Assembly: GCF_003576645.1 (NCBI RefSeq)
Contig: NC_044920.1
Span: 8,061,358 to 8,125,357, forward strand
Source of the DNA: Ipomoea triloba
Taxonomy: Eukaryota > Streptophyta > Magnoliopsida > Solanales > Convolvulaceae
Length of the DNA: 64,000 bases
Reading direction: 5' to 3'
Below the pieces are notes generated by a model. The model worked only from the letters and a program-made list of their open reading frames with translations, was not told the origin of the DNA and made no database searches. The position numbers were made by a program, and so were the translations under genes. Every line of letters starts with the position of its first letter. Positions within the stretch are counted from its first letter, which is position 1. Below, one piece after another: positions 19,801 through 31,126 of the stretch.

Positions 19801-20616
19801 TATCCTTATAAGGTAAGAATATGATTAAGTAAAAAGGAAGCCATATCTCAGTCTGGTTGTGAATCATAGAAGTATTTCGTATAAATCATTATCAGCAAGA
19901 TTAAAAGGAGCTCTCTAAAGCAAAGTATTAATTGGTAAGATAAATATTTTTCTCATGCATTTCTAAAGTGATTTCTAGCGAAAATGACTTAGAAACAAAA
20001 TTGAAAACCAATAAAAAAGGAGGAGAATTAAAAGATATACAAATAAAAATGCATTTCAATCTAACTACTTGTTACATCTTCTTATAGAATAAATAAAAAT
20101 ATACACAGATCCTACCAGCACTAACACAAAAATACTGTTACCTGAATTGCAGTACATGGGCTTTGAGTTCCAAAGTAAACCAGGAACAAAATTTGTCTGA
20201 GAAGTGAGAACAAAAGGACATCAGCTACTTAAAAATAAGCTCTAATTCCAAATTAAATAAGTGATTCCAGTACCCAAGTTAATAACACTATTGAGAAGCC
20301 CATAAAACGCATATACCTTGGTTACAACATGGCTAGAAGACTTGTTCATTAATCGCCCACATTCAGTGGGAACACATAATCAACATCGTCGAATCCAGAA
20401 AGCTTTAATTTGTCCTTCCGTCACTTATATACCATTATATTATCAAGTGTCTCAACAATCATTTGTAACTATAATGTAATTTTTCATGATAAAAAGCTGG
20501 ACATACTCACTATTAAAAACTTGAACTACCCATAGTTTACCTCAAAGAAATAAAATATTAAATCCAAAGGACAAACAATAAGATTTCCAACTTTATTCAT
20601 ATATATAGATAATTGG
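19801..20616. other. AT-rich sequence without identifiable features
   Basis: I see no frame, repeat array or element terminus here up to the presumed left edge of the old Athila-like LTR at 20617. Confidence 0.4.
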
Positions 20617-20979
20617 TGACAAGGTGTAGTTAGCGGTAGATAGAAAGTAGGGGTGGAGAATGAAGATTGTCCCGAATATCGATCTCACAAGAATGACAAA
20701 TTGGAGTTAATTAAGTGTAATGCTTTCAAAGAGAGAGTTTCAACAAGAGATAACTAGGTGCAAAGGAGAACATGTGAAAGATTATATTATAAAGGAAAGA
20801 GAGCTTATGTAGGAAAGGAAAGCATGAAAGCAATGAACAAAGCAAGTAAAGCAGGGAGTTGGATTCAATCACTTGAGCTTATGCATGCAATGGCTATGAT
20901 GGATTTGATGTAATGTAAATCATGGTTAATTTAAATGAGGCTTAACAAATGCCATTCACCTATCGGTCTACTACGCTTT

Positions 20980-23900
20980 TGTAACACCCCAATTTACACA
21001 TCTTGGATTTATTACAAAATCCCTAATAATACATCGCGGAAGCTTACATCTAACTAGCAGAAAACTGGGTGTTACCGCCACGCTTAGGTATCTCTCCTAT
21101 ACCCAAACGTTAAGGCTAAACTTACAACATCGACATCCACTTCCATCCTATTCAAAGCTCATCGGGCTACTGGAGCCCACACTAGACAACATCTGTTAAC
21201 AGAAAACACATTGAAGTGTAGTTAGCGCGACGGCTAAGTAAGGAAATCCATTGTCACTTAAAAGTAGACAAAGGTTTGAAAACACAAATAATTTGGAAGT
21301 TCGTAAAGTTTTTACCCATGATTTGAAAACCTACCTGCAACCAAATGATTCACAGATAGCATAGTAGCGTATATAAGTTAAATCATGTAAAGTTTTCTCA
21401 GTTAAATACAATGGCATAACTGCCGCTCAAATCATTTTCATGTCGTTTCAGACAAGTTTGCAAAACTTTCATTTCCAGGAATTTCATCATTTTTGTCTCA
21501 AAGAGAGTTCAGCAGCACACTTCAGTGCTCGGAATTCATCACATTTCGCTTTTCGACATAGTTACAGAGTAACTATAATTTTCATGGTCAGAAATTCACT
21601 TAGTTTCCCCTGAGTAAGCACGAGGCTTTCTTTTTGAATATTTCTCAATTCCCCACCTTTGGAGTATTTTCATAACTCCCTCTCTTCTCAGTGAATAGAC
21701 TTCGCTCTACAGTATGAATTGATCATACAAACCTCGGGCCGTGGCATTTCCAGCCTTCCCGTAGGTCTCCTTATCCCAAACTCGGGCCATGGCACTCCAG
21801 CCCTCCCATAGGTCCACCCTTATTCCAACCCCGGGCCGTGGCATTTAAGCCTTCCCGTAGGTCCCCACCTTATTCCAAAAACTAAGGGTTTGAAAACATG
21901 ATCCTTCCTTCAGTTTTTCTTTCTTAAATCATTTCTTTTGGACATATTTCACAATTGAGTCCAATACTTAAAATTGGCTACCTCATTAGCCCCTGAAGGA
22001 TTTTCAAAATACTTTTAGTGCCCGCAGGCTTTTCAAACACCATTTTCTCATCATTCTCAGTGCCCGCAGGCTTTTCAAACACCATTTTCTCATCATTCTC
22101 ACGTAGAGTGGGCTTTTCAAACACCATTTTCTCATCATTCTCACGTAGAGTGCCCACTCACTACACCATTTTCTCATCATTCTCACGTAGAGTGCCCACT
22201 CACTAAAACATTTTCTCATCATTCTCACGTAGAGTGCCCACTCACTAAAAGTGGTATTTTTCATTCTCACGTAGAGTGCCCACTCACTAAAAGTGGTATT
22301 TTTCCCTCAAAAAAAATAAGGTCTTGACAACCTGTATAGCATACGTTCTTCAACGTAAATTTTCATAAACATTTTACTTGCCCAAAGGCTTTTCAAGCGT
22401 AGCTCAAGTACGAGCAAAAATTGGAAGAAAACACAGTTGAACACAAGCTAGTCACTCATCGGATACTTATATATTCTACTAACACTACATATGTCACTCA
22501 TCGGATACTTATATATTCTACTAACACTACATATATCACTCATCGGATACTTATATATTCTACTAACACTACATATATCCATTCCCAATACTTATTCCTT
22601 TCTACTAACACTACATATATCCATTCCCAATACTTATTCCTTATCATGAACTTCAGTCCATCTTACAATCCAATCATCATCGGTAATCCATAATCATAGT
22701 TCCACCATTAACTAATAATAGATAGTTATCCTTGCCACTATCAACATCAACAACTTCCACCATGATCAACACCATTAGATCATAACTTGAGGATATCGCA
22801 CATCCATAATCGATACTTAGTCACCCATAATCCAACAATTGACCTTAATCACTCTTAAGCATTAATTATTGTCATTAGTAACTACTAACCTTGTAATATA
22901 TCATCGACAACAAGTCAACAACATTATAACATTATAACATCATTATCAAGTCATCGAAATCATTAACACCATTATTAACCATAATCCATAATTATCCATT
23001 AATCTAAACCATTAATTCATAATCACCAATTCATAACTCATGTACCATAATTATAGCATTATATATCACCACCATAATTATAATTCATCATCTTAGCTCG
23101 ACAACATAATGACATCACCATCATCAATAACGTTATCCATCATTCTATCATCCTCATTTAATTCCATCATTAATCCAATCTTTAATCATANTCCTCATTT
23201 AATTCCATCATTAATCCAATCTTTAATCATAATCCTTATAAGCTCATAATCTTCATAACTTTCCTTATTTATTAATAAGAATAATGATTCCTAATCACCA
23301 TTTTAATCACTAATCACCACCCTTAACCATAATTCATAATTGATTTCCACCTTAAATCAATAAACCATAACCCATATGCATAATTACCCTCATTAGTCTT
23401 AACCCATCAATATTGTAATCCTTACTTATTTATGATGCCCATAACTCATATTTAGTCCACAATTTCTCACCTTCAACAACTTACCCATCTATACTTAACA
23501 TAAATCTTTAATCCTTAGTCAAGCATTATCCTCATCACTAGGCTTCAACGTGAACCAAATCACCATAATTAATCATTAAGTACTCTTAATCATCACCTTA
23601 ATCCACCATCATTAATTAACAAAATTCATTATTGCCCATAAATCACCATTAAACTTTAAGTACCCCTTAATCCATCGTTAATATACTCATAAGCTATTAA
23701 TCATCCAAGAACCACCAGCTCATAATCTATTTGCCAACATCCATATTCATAACAACTTTAACAACACCATTAATGAGAACTCACCAACACAACATTTTGT
23801 ACATATATATTATGTAAAATACAATTACATATATATTATACATACCACATGTACATAACAATTTTACTTAGATCTCATCATATTTCAACCAAACAATCAA

Positions 23901-24728
23901 TTATCCAATTTCAAGTGACTAAACCGACTTAAGGGATTCCTTACCTCCCAAGTAGCTTTTAAAACCGTAGAAAGTGTTGTGATCATCCCCTCCAAATTTA
24001 CACCGAAGATCCTAAATAATTCTCACCATAACAACAATATTTCCAAGAATTCTTAGCTTACAATAAGTTCTGTGAAAGGATTCTAGTCTTTTAACCGAAT
24101 AAAATCCAAAGTCTTACCTAGGATGGAAGAACTTGGTGAAGAACTTGGCTATGGAGTTCTTGAACAAAGAATGAAGATGAAGATGAGATCTATTTTCTCT
24201 CTCCTTTCCCTTAATATTTTCGGCCAAGATGAAGGAAATGCAAGACTTGGAGCTTAAGCTAATTAAAATCTTATCCATAATCATCTCTTAAAAATAATAT
24301 TTTAATCATATGGTAAAAATTGTGACACTTGTCACTATTCCCATGGTAAGTTCTTAAAGGATAAGATTTGCTAGACAGTTAGGGATTAAATCAGATGAAT
24401 GCTCGGTGGAAAATCACTTAATTCGAGAAAATCTTAATACCAAAATTATTCAAAAAATAATCCCGTCATTAACCACCAAAATCGGAAAATTCCCGGCATA
24501 TCGCGAAATTCAGCGGTTCGCAGGTTCGTAATAAATTTCCACCCTTATAGTCCATCTAATCCCAACTTAACTAAGTAAGAAGTTCATACTTAGTCATATT
24601 ATGTATAACAATCCATTTCCTAGGGAAATCTGAGCTGAAAATTCGTCCTTAAAAATTTTACGGTTCGTGACCGGCACGTATAATCGCAGCTTATTTCCTA
24701 GACTCATTGGAATAGGCGAGGGGTTACA
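20980..24728 (-). mobile_element. Large solo LTR 'A' of the TGTAAC...GTTACA family
   Basis: On the minus strand it begins TGTAACCCCTCG (24728) and ends GGGGTGTTACA (20980), about 3.75 kb, with no coding frame. The flanking pentamers are GCTTT and ACTTT, so a 5-bp target duplication with one change is likely. It shares blocks with B and C: the ACCGGTCACGAACCGT motif, a GAGGTAAG donor-like site (intron start 23944), an acceptor-like TAACAG (21193), and the GTGGCGGTAACACCC-type end. It contains minisatellites at 21735-21875, 22020-22320 and 22430-22640. The N at 23191 is flanked by a 40-bp direct duplication that is probably an assembly overlap. The long LTR and TG/CA ends fit a Tekay/Del-type gypsy LTR, which is inference. 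Confidence 0.75.
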
Positions 24729-25958
24729 ACTTTTTCTTGGTATAGAGCACTTTTAGGTGACTATGCTCCAAAAAAAAAGCATTTCATCAAACATATGGTA
24801 TTCACATCATTCCTTACTTCGGCTTTTCAGAACTTAAAGCAAGGAAATGTAAATGAGTAAAAGACTTCATGAAAGTACAATCTCTTGCTACTTCCACTCT
24901 TTCACACCCCTCACTCATCCCGCCGATACTAAGAAAAGGATCAATACATGACATCATTCACAACAAAAGCATTTAAGACACAATTGCAATAATCTCATCT
25001 CTTCAACATTGAAAGATCAGGCATGCATAATCTCTAGATCATCAAATCAAACTCCCAGAGATTCTAGCTAAAATTCATCATATAATTAAAGCTCAATTGC
25101 AAGAAATCAAGTCTAGCAAGTATGGATGATGCAATGGATATGACGTAGAAGATGAATACCAACCATGAATCCACAATTGCAATCTTCAAATACACAAATT
25201 GGAAGGAAGATCTCCACAATCAAGGAGAGTTGTCAATTCCCCTCCTATCTAGATCTCTTCATACACTTGGAATTGAAGCATAGGAAGGTAGCTAGTTAAA
25301 TCCAAACCTAATCTAGAGAGAGAAAATATATAAACTAAAGCTCTGAAAATTATAAGAAATGAAAGACAAGATATAAAGTGATGATCCCGCCAATGGCCAT
25401 TTAAAGACGCAGAATTCTGGGCGACATACGAGCTACATACGCTCGTATGCCCCTCATACGCCCTTCCATCTTACTCTAGTTCCGCCACCACTGGCGTGGA
25501 TTGGGCCATGGGACCGTGCCACGAATATGGATGGCGTCATGAACGCATATTGTGACACCTCGTATTTTCCTATTATTATTATTATTAAACATAAATATTT
25601 TATAAAGAAAGAACTATTTTCTTATTACTAACTATTTTAGTAAAAAAAGATTTTAAATATAATTATATTTCTAGGGGCCTCGGTTAACTTATTCTATAGT
25701 CTATTATTTTACTACTCAAATACCCTAAGCCCAATATATCTAAATTAAATATGCATATTTTGCATTGTATCCACTACCCAATAAACTATCTTTGAGCCCA
25801 AAATGATTTTATCACCTTTAGTAACACAAATATATTGATCTTATAACTAGGGATACTCTTAAACCCAAGCCCAAATATTAGCCTAAGTTCTATTTATAGT
25901 CTAAATGTTTGACCCAACTTCTATATTTAACCCAACCCAAATTAAATTCTACCCTAGC

Positions 25959-25961
<3 letters not shown>

Positions 25962-26026
<65 letters not shown>
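25962..26026. repeat. (TA)n-(GA)n microsatellite
   Basis: About 40 bases of TA are followed directly by about 24 bases of GA. Similar TA tracts lie at 26614-26653, 45043-45099 and 53484-53553. Confidence 0.95.
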
Positions 26027-26490
26027 TAGGATCATATGAGATTACTTGTTTAGGTAAGATCGTGAGATCAGATCTTGTGCATCCATATAATAATTTAATG
26101 ATCTAGATTGATTTAAGATTCTAAGTTTAAGTGTGTGTGTGAACGGTGATAAAATGTGTGCAAACGGTGATTATGTGTGTGTGAACGGCGATAAAATGGT
26201 CGCAAACGGTGATTATGTGTGTGCGAAGTGTGATTAAATGTGTGCAAACGGTGATTAAATGTGTGCAAACGGTGATTAAGTGTGTGCAAACGGTGATTAA
26301 ATGTGTGCGACCGGAGTGAGTGTGTCAAAAAATCTAGATCATTAAAATTTTTTAGATTGATATACAAGATTTGATCTCAAAATATTTTAATGGTATAGAT
26401 TGGTTAAGATTCCAAGTTCAACTGTGTGCAAAGTAATTAAATGTGTGTGAACGGAGTGTGAGTGTCAACCAATCTGGACTATTCAAAAAT
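26027..26490. repeat. Tandem repeat of a ~20-bp GTGTGCAAACGGTGATTAA unit
   Basis: About nine imperfect copies lie between 26135 and 26315, with a weaker pair near 26420-26460. The flanking text (GATCTAGATT... on both sides) suggests a miniature element with degenerate inverted ends. The translated repeats in this stretch are artefacts of the array. Confidence 0.6.
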
Positions 26491-26499
26491 GGTCTTACT

Positions 26500-26612
26500 T
26501 ACTGAAGCACAAAGAGTCAACAGTTGCCTCCACTGAGGCTCGAACCCACTCCTATAATCCATGTGGGAGTGTAAATCGGGACACCGAGTGCCACTAAACC
26601 ACAAGGTCTTCG
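26500..26612 (-). mobile_element. tRNA-derived SINE head
   Basis: On the minus strand an A box TGGTTTAGTGG (26601-26591) and a B box GGTTCGAGCC (26546-26537) are spaced as in tRNA-derived promoters of RNA polymerase III. The sequence does not fold into a complete cloverleaf with an anticodon arm, so it is not a working tRNA gene. The 3' tail and target duplication are not evident; the body may run into the repeat to its left. Confidence 0.6.
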
Positions 26613-26622
26613 ACATATATAC

Positions 26623-26653
<31 letters not shown>

Positions 26654-28956
26654 GAAGTTTCCATTTCCAGCCATAATCCATCTATCCCTCTTCCGTCTTA
26701 TCTCTCTCGGCTCTCCCCACCTTCCCCTTCCTTCTCATCTTCGGCCTCTCTCTTCTCCATCCAGCAAGACCCAAAATGACGACTGTTGTTTTATCTCCCA
26801 AGGGATGGTCGAACGGCAGGCCAACACTACCTAAAAATAGATTGAGTACACTAGTGTAAAATAAATTAAGAGAAAAATAAAGAAACACAAGGATTTTTAC
26901 GTGGAAACCAAAAGGTGAAAACCACGGGCCTTTTTGGACGGTGCCAAGCCGAAATTTCACTTTCTTTTGTATGAGTCTGGTACATGTGTTATAGAGTGTC
27001 TAGAGAGGGTTTTTGGTTAGACGTTGAGTTGCTCGACCTTTCTTTACACTCTATTTATACAAGTTATGAGGGATTTCTCCCCTTTGGTAACCCTAAACTA
27101 CCTTAAATGCTTTAAGATTTCTTTCCTTATCACATTTGGGCTACTTTTTTAATCTATTATGATCTTCCTTCCACATCTCCAGCACAAAATCTGCAATTGC
27201 CTTCCATCTCTTTTAAGAAACTTCCCAAACTGCCTTCATTACACTGAATTCTTCTTGCCTTGGCTACAACTTTTAGGTCAGCCGGACCGTCTTATCTTTC
27301 TTCATTGGTCGTCCTTGTTCCCTTTTCTAAGCATTAGGTCCTGAGCCTCGATCCTTCCCCCATCATCTATTCCGTTAGTTTTCCAAGTCACATAGAGCAC
27401 GACTTGGGGAACTTGTCTTATTTTCGCTGGCTACCTTACAATCTGCTTCTTACCCCTATTCGACCGATCGTTCCTCTATCCTTCTCGACCCTTTAATTTC
27501 TTTTTCTTCTAGTTTAAAATATTTTTTTTACTCCCCTAGTCTCTCACTTTCCTTTGTTACGCGAAGCACGACATAGGAAAGTAGAATGCTGCAATCCGTA
27601 GTGAGCTTAATACCATTTGACATACTTCGTGCTGACTCTTTTATTCCCATTTTTCAAGGAAGAGTGAAGGGATTCTATTGCCGATTCCCTTTTCAAGGAA
27701 ATATAAAAGGCTTTTACGGCTGAGTCCTTTTTCAAGGATGAGTAAAAGGCTTTTGATAGCCGAATCCTTTTTTCAGGGAAATATTTAGTTAGCCGCCTCG
27801 CGCCCGAGGGGTGACTTTAATTGTTGCAGTTTCCTACCCCTTTACTTGGCTTTTGCCTACTTTTTCCCCCTTAATCCAAATTCATCGGTTTCTCGACCCT
27901 TAACTTCAAATTTATAGGTTTCCCGATCATGTACTCCAACATTATCAGTTTCTCGACCCTTGTCTCCAATTTTGTCGGTTTCCTGACCCCTTACTCCAAT
28001 TTTATCAATTTCCCGACCCTTTACTCCAATTATGTTAGTTTCCTAACCCTTTACTCCAATTATGCCGGTTTCCCGACCCTTTACTCCAATTATGTCAGTT
28101 TCCCGAACCTTCTATTATGACTCGCGCTTTTCGGAGGCTGGCGGACCACCCGACTTTCGTCTTTAAAGAATCCGTGCCATTTGGAGGCTGGTGGACCACC
28201 TGACTAACGTCTTAAAGAAAAAATTTGGGTGGTCCGCTAACCTCCAAATGACGCGGGTTTTTTAAGACGAAAGGCAGGTGGTCCGCCAGCCTCCAAATGG
28301 CGCGGGTTCTTTAAGACGAGTGTCGGGTGGTCCGCTAGTTTCCAAATGGCGCGGGTTCTTTAAGACGAAAGTCGGGTGGTCCGCCAACCTCCAAGTGGCG
28401 CGAGTTACAATGGAAGGGTCGGGAAACCGACATGATGATGGTCGGGAAACTGACATGATTGGAGTAAGGGGGAAAACACATGAAGAAGAAGGAAAATGAG
28501 CTATGACAAATTAAGGAGAAAATAAAATTTTTGAAGTTTGAAAAGAATCTAGGCTCGAGAAAGTTTGAGTCAAGACAAAGGCGTAGTTTCGAATTGACGA
28601 GTTTTTAGACTTAAGCAAAATTTGAAGCAAGAGATTCTAAAGGGCTTGAAGAGACGAGATGCGGATTACGAATTATAGTTTGGGAGAAGGTCCGAGAGAC
28701 GTAGCTAATTTTATGAATAATGATTTACGAGTCAATGGTTAGGAGGGAGTTGAAGTTAAAGAGGCCCGAGCAAAGTTAGCTCGGTGGGACAATCGGTGTA
28801 CTTAGCAGAAAAATAGAACATGCAAAACAAGGAAGACAAAGAAGGAAAAGCAAAAGAGTTGTTCATAAAAAACAAGCCATGTGTCTATTACAGGGCGAGC
28901 AAAAGACGAAAGCGAAAGCAGCCATAATATTTAGGCCTCAGACTGCGGGACTCTAG
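26654..28956 (-). repeat. Degenerate gypsy-like LTR, minus orientation
   Basis: Reverse-complemented, 26785-27140 matches the plus strand of about 44650-44880, including a shared TTGTATAAATAG promoter box (minus strand near 27055). Further right are ~40-bp repeats ending in TTTACTCCAATT (27895-28110), repeats of CAAGGAAATATAAAAGGC type (27655-27780), and an inverted/tandem array at 28120-28400. No coding frame is credible. Family assignment (Tat-like gypsy) is a guess from repeat style. Confidence 0.4.
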
Positions 28957-29765
28957 TAGGGATGGCAATTCAACCCGTCCCCGACGGGGAAAACCGATCC
29001 CCACCCTGGCGGGGGCGAGTCCAAGGAATTTTTTCGGGGAACGGGGGCGGGGTTCCCCATCCCCGCCGGGGACGGGGACGGGGACGGGGAGGGCATTCCC
29101 TGCCCCAACCCCGTCTCCGTCCCCAATTTCCCAAATATAATATATTATATTTATATATAATAATAAATTATAAAATATGCATATCTAGAATATCTTGATT
29201 GTGATTATGTGCATGAAAAGAAAGTGTAGAACAGGTGTTGTATGTGAGTGTAATTTGCCAAGAGAAAATGGAGTTTAAGGTGTGGAGTTGATACTGAGAG
29301 GGAACAATGTGATCTAATGTAATATAAATTTGTAGATACAATAACAATATCTTTTCCTTAAATAGCATAGGAATATTTAGGAATCATATAGATACAATAA
29401 CAATATCTTTTCCTTGTATGGCATAGTATGAAACTTGTTGCAAAACAATTAGATATATGACATTATGAACTTAATCTTAAACTATTGCTTTTGCTAGAAG
29501 TATTATTGGAACCAAATCCATTATCTTGTGGATATAGTATTTTTTTTTTTCATTATATTATTGGAACCAAATCCATTAAATTCATAATATAATATATTTT
29601 TTCATTGGCATCATTTAATAAACGGGGCAGGGATTCCCCGTCCCCGAAAATTCCCCGCGAGGATGGGGTTGGGGAACGGGGCGGGGTCGAAGAACGGGGA
29701 CCAATTTTGGGAACGGGGATGGGGACCCCATTCCCCGCCCCCGCCCTGCCCCGTTGACATCCCTA
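28957..29765. mobile_element. Non-autonomous hAT-type element with G-rich ends
   Basis: The termini are TAGGGATGGCAA and, in reverse complement, TAGGGATGTCAA. The flanks are GACTCTAG (28949-28956) and GACTCTGG (29766-29773), an 8-bp target duplication with one change. It is 809 bp long with no transposase. Both ends carry long GGGGACGGGGA-type runs, which are inverted relative to one another, and an AT-rich centre separates them. This resembles a common plant hAT MITE type. It sits in the gypsy-like repeat region. Confidence 0.88.
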
Positions 29766-31126
29766 GACTCTGGCCGTATCCACCTCCGTTGGGCCAGTAG
29801 GCAGATCGCGGTCGGAGCTCCTAGAGTGACGACGATTTAGTTGAAGAGCGGCTGATGAGTCTTCCTCCTCAGTACTGGTCATATCCCCTTAGCCGTCCTC
29901 AGCAAGAGTCAAAACTGGGGCACGATCCATCCCAGTCACGGAATTCAAGTTGGCTGACGACATCAGATATGCATTATCCATCGGAATCTCGCCGCCAGTT
30001 GTATCCGCCGAGGCATTCAAAGTAGCGTCCTCGGCTCCCTGGTAGCATCCCGAGCCTTGAGTTGGTCGAAGATCTCCTTTTGGGCATCCTGGTATCCCAA
30101 GTGGTAGTTTGCCTCTCCAAGATCAAGCAGGTACTACTTCCCAACCAGACCGTCCAACCACTTGTCCACCACGATCCGAGTATGCATATTGGTGGGGGCC
30201 ATAACTTCCTCATGAAAGGCCTCCGATTCCTTAAACTCTGTCAGCGCATCCTCATGGGCCAACTTTAGCTCTTCATCTAGCTTTTTCGCCTTCTCCCATC
30301 TTTCAACCGAGATGGCGCTCAAGTTGGCTATCTCAGCCTTTAGAGTCTTCACTTCCTTGGAGTGAGTCGCCTTGGCAGACTTAAGAAGTTCAGAATCTTT
30401 TGTCAAAGCCTTGACAGCACCCTGAGCCCAGCATGGAACAGTTGAGCCTGGAAAGACAACAAGTGTAAAAGCTCGGACCCGAGGAATAAAATTTTGCAAG
30501 TAGAGTGGGAATACCTGGAAGTTATGGTAAGCAGCCAACTAAAGAAGATAAAGAGGATTGGCACCCTCCAAAGGTTGCAAATCCCCCACAAGGATCATTT
30601 GCTCTAGGCGGCAAAAGATGGAGGTTTTGGCCTCAGAAACCCTCTCATCAAGGTTAGCAGCTGGAGTACGTCTCGTCAATCCCGTCTTTGGGATACTTGA
30701 GCGAAGCCTGAAGGGATTTTCCCAACCTACTTGACTTGAAATAGTTGGTTGAAGAGAGACATGGTATGAGTGAGGCGTTCTTTATGGGTGGAGGTCAGGA
30801 AGCAGGAGAGAAGTCGGTGGGAGTTGGGTACGAGCTGTCTGGACAAAATGCGGAAATAATGAAAGAAGGTGGTCAAGAAAGGATGGAGAGGAATACGGAA
30901 CCCGTACACGACCGATAAATAATATAGGCTGATGTAATCTTCGGGGGATCAAGAATGTGACAATCACAGCCGACATAACCACGGCCTTGGGCCCTAGTAG
31001 AACCCTCACATGGTCCAACATTTCTTGACTAAGGGTGGAAGAATGTTGAACAGAGAAGTTTAAATTTGTGTTACGGCCCAGAGCGCGAAAAAGATTATCC
31101 CACGGATGTACTCCGACCATGGCCAT
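29766..31126 (-). pseudogene. Decayed retrotransposon ORF with coiled-coil segment
   Basis: The minus-strand frame at 30538-30134 has a central Lys/Glu/Leu-rich heptad-like stretch. It continues in the same frame beyond a TAG stop near 30132 into a sequence rich in Leu, Asp, Gly and Gln. The frame at 31126-30782 upstream may be another piece. The style resembles the coiled-coil proteins annotated in plants as gypsy-type putative transposase, a family found beside Tat-like elements. Stops and frame changes show it is not functional. Low certainty on identity. Confidence 0.4.

Noticed and set aside
22004..22270. Repeat peptide with MMRKW units, resembling a repeat protein
   Set aside because: It is produced by the ~43-bp minisatellite in element A.
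22430..22640. Regularly spaced repeats that might suggest a CRISPR array
   Set aside because: Units are directly abutting with no unique spacers, and the genome is a plant; it is a minisatellite.
25551..26026. DNA transposon with TGTGACACC terminal inverted repeats
   Set aside because: The TGTNACACCCC...GGGGTGTTACA ends of this family look like inverted repeats. But 5-bp target duplications, TG/CA termini, internal TATA boxes and kilobase non-coding length fit solo LTRs better.
26113..26367. Histidine-rich repeat peptide
   Set aside because: A translation of the 20-bp tandem array near 26135-26315; no start context or family.
26537..26601. Possible tRNA gene
   Set aside because: A and B boxes are present, but no acceptor stem or anticodon arm can be formed; it is a SINE head.
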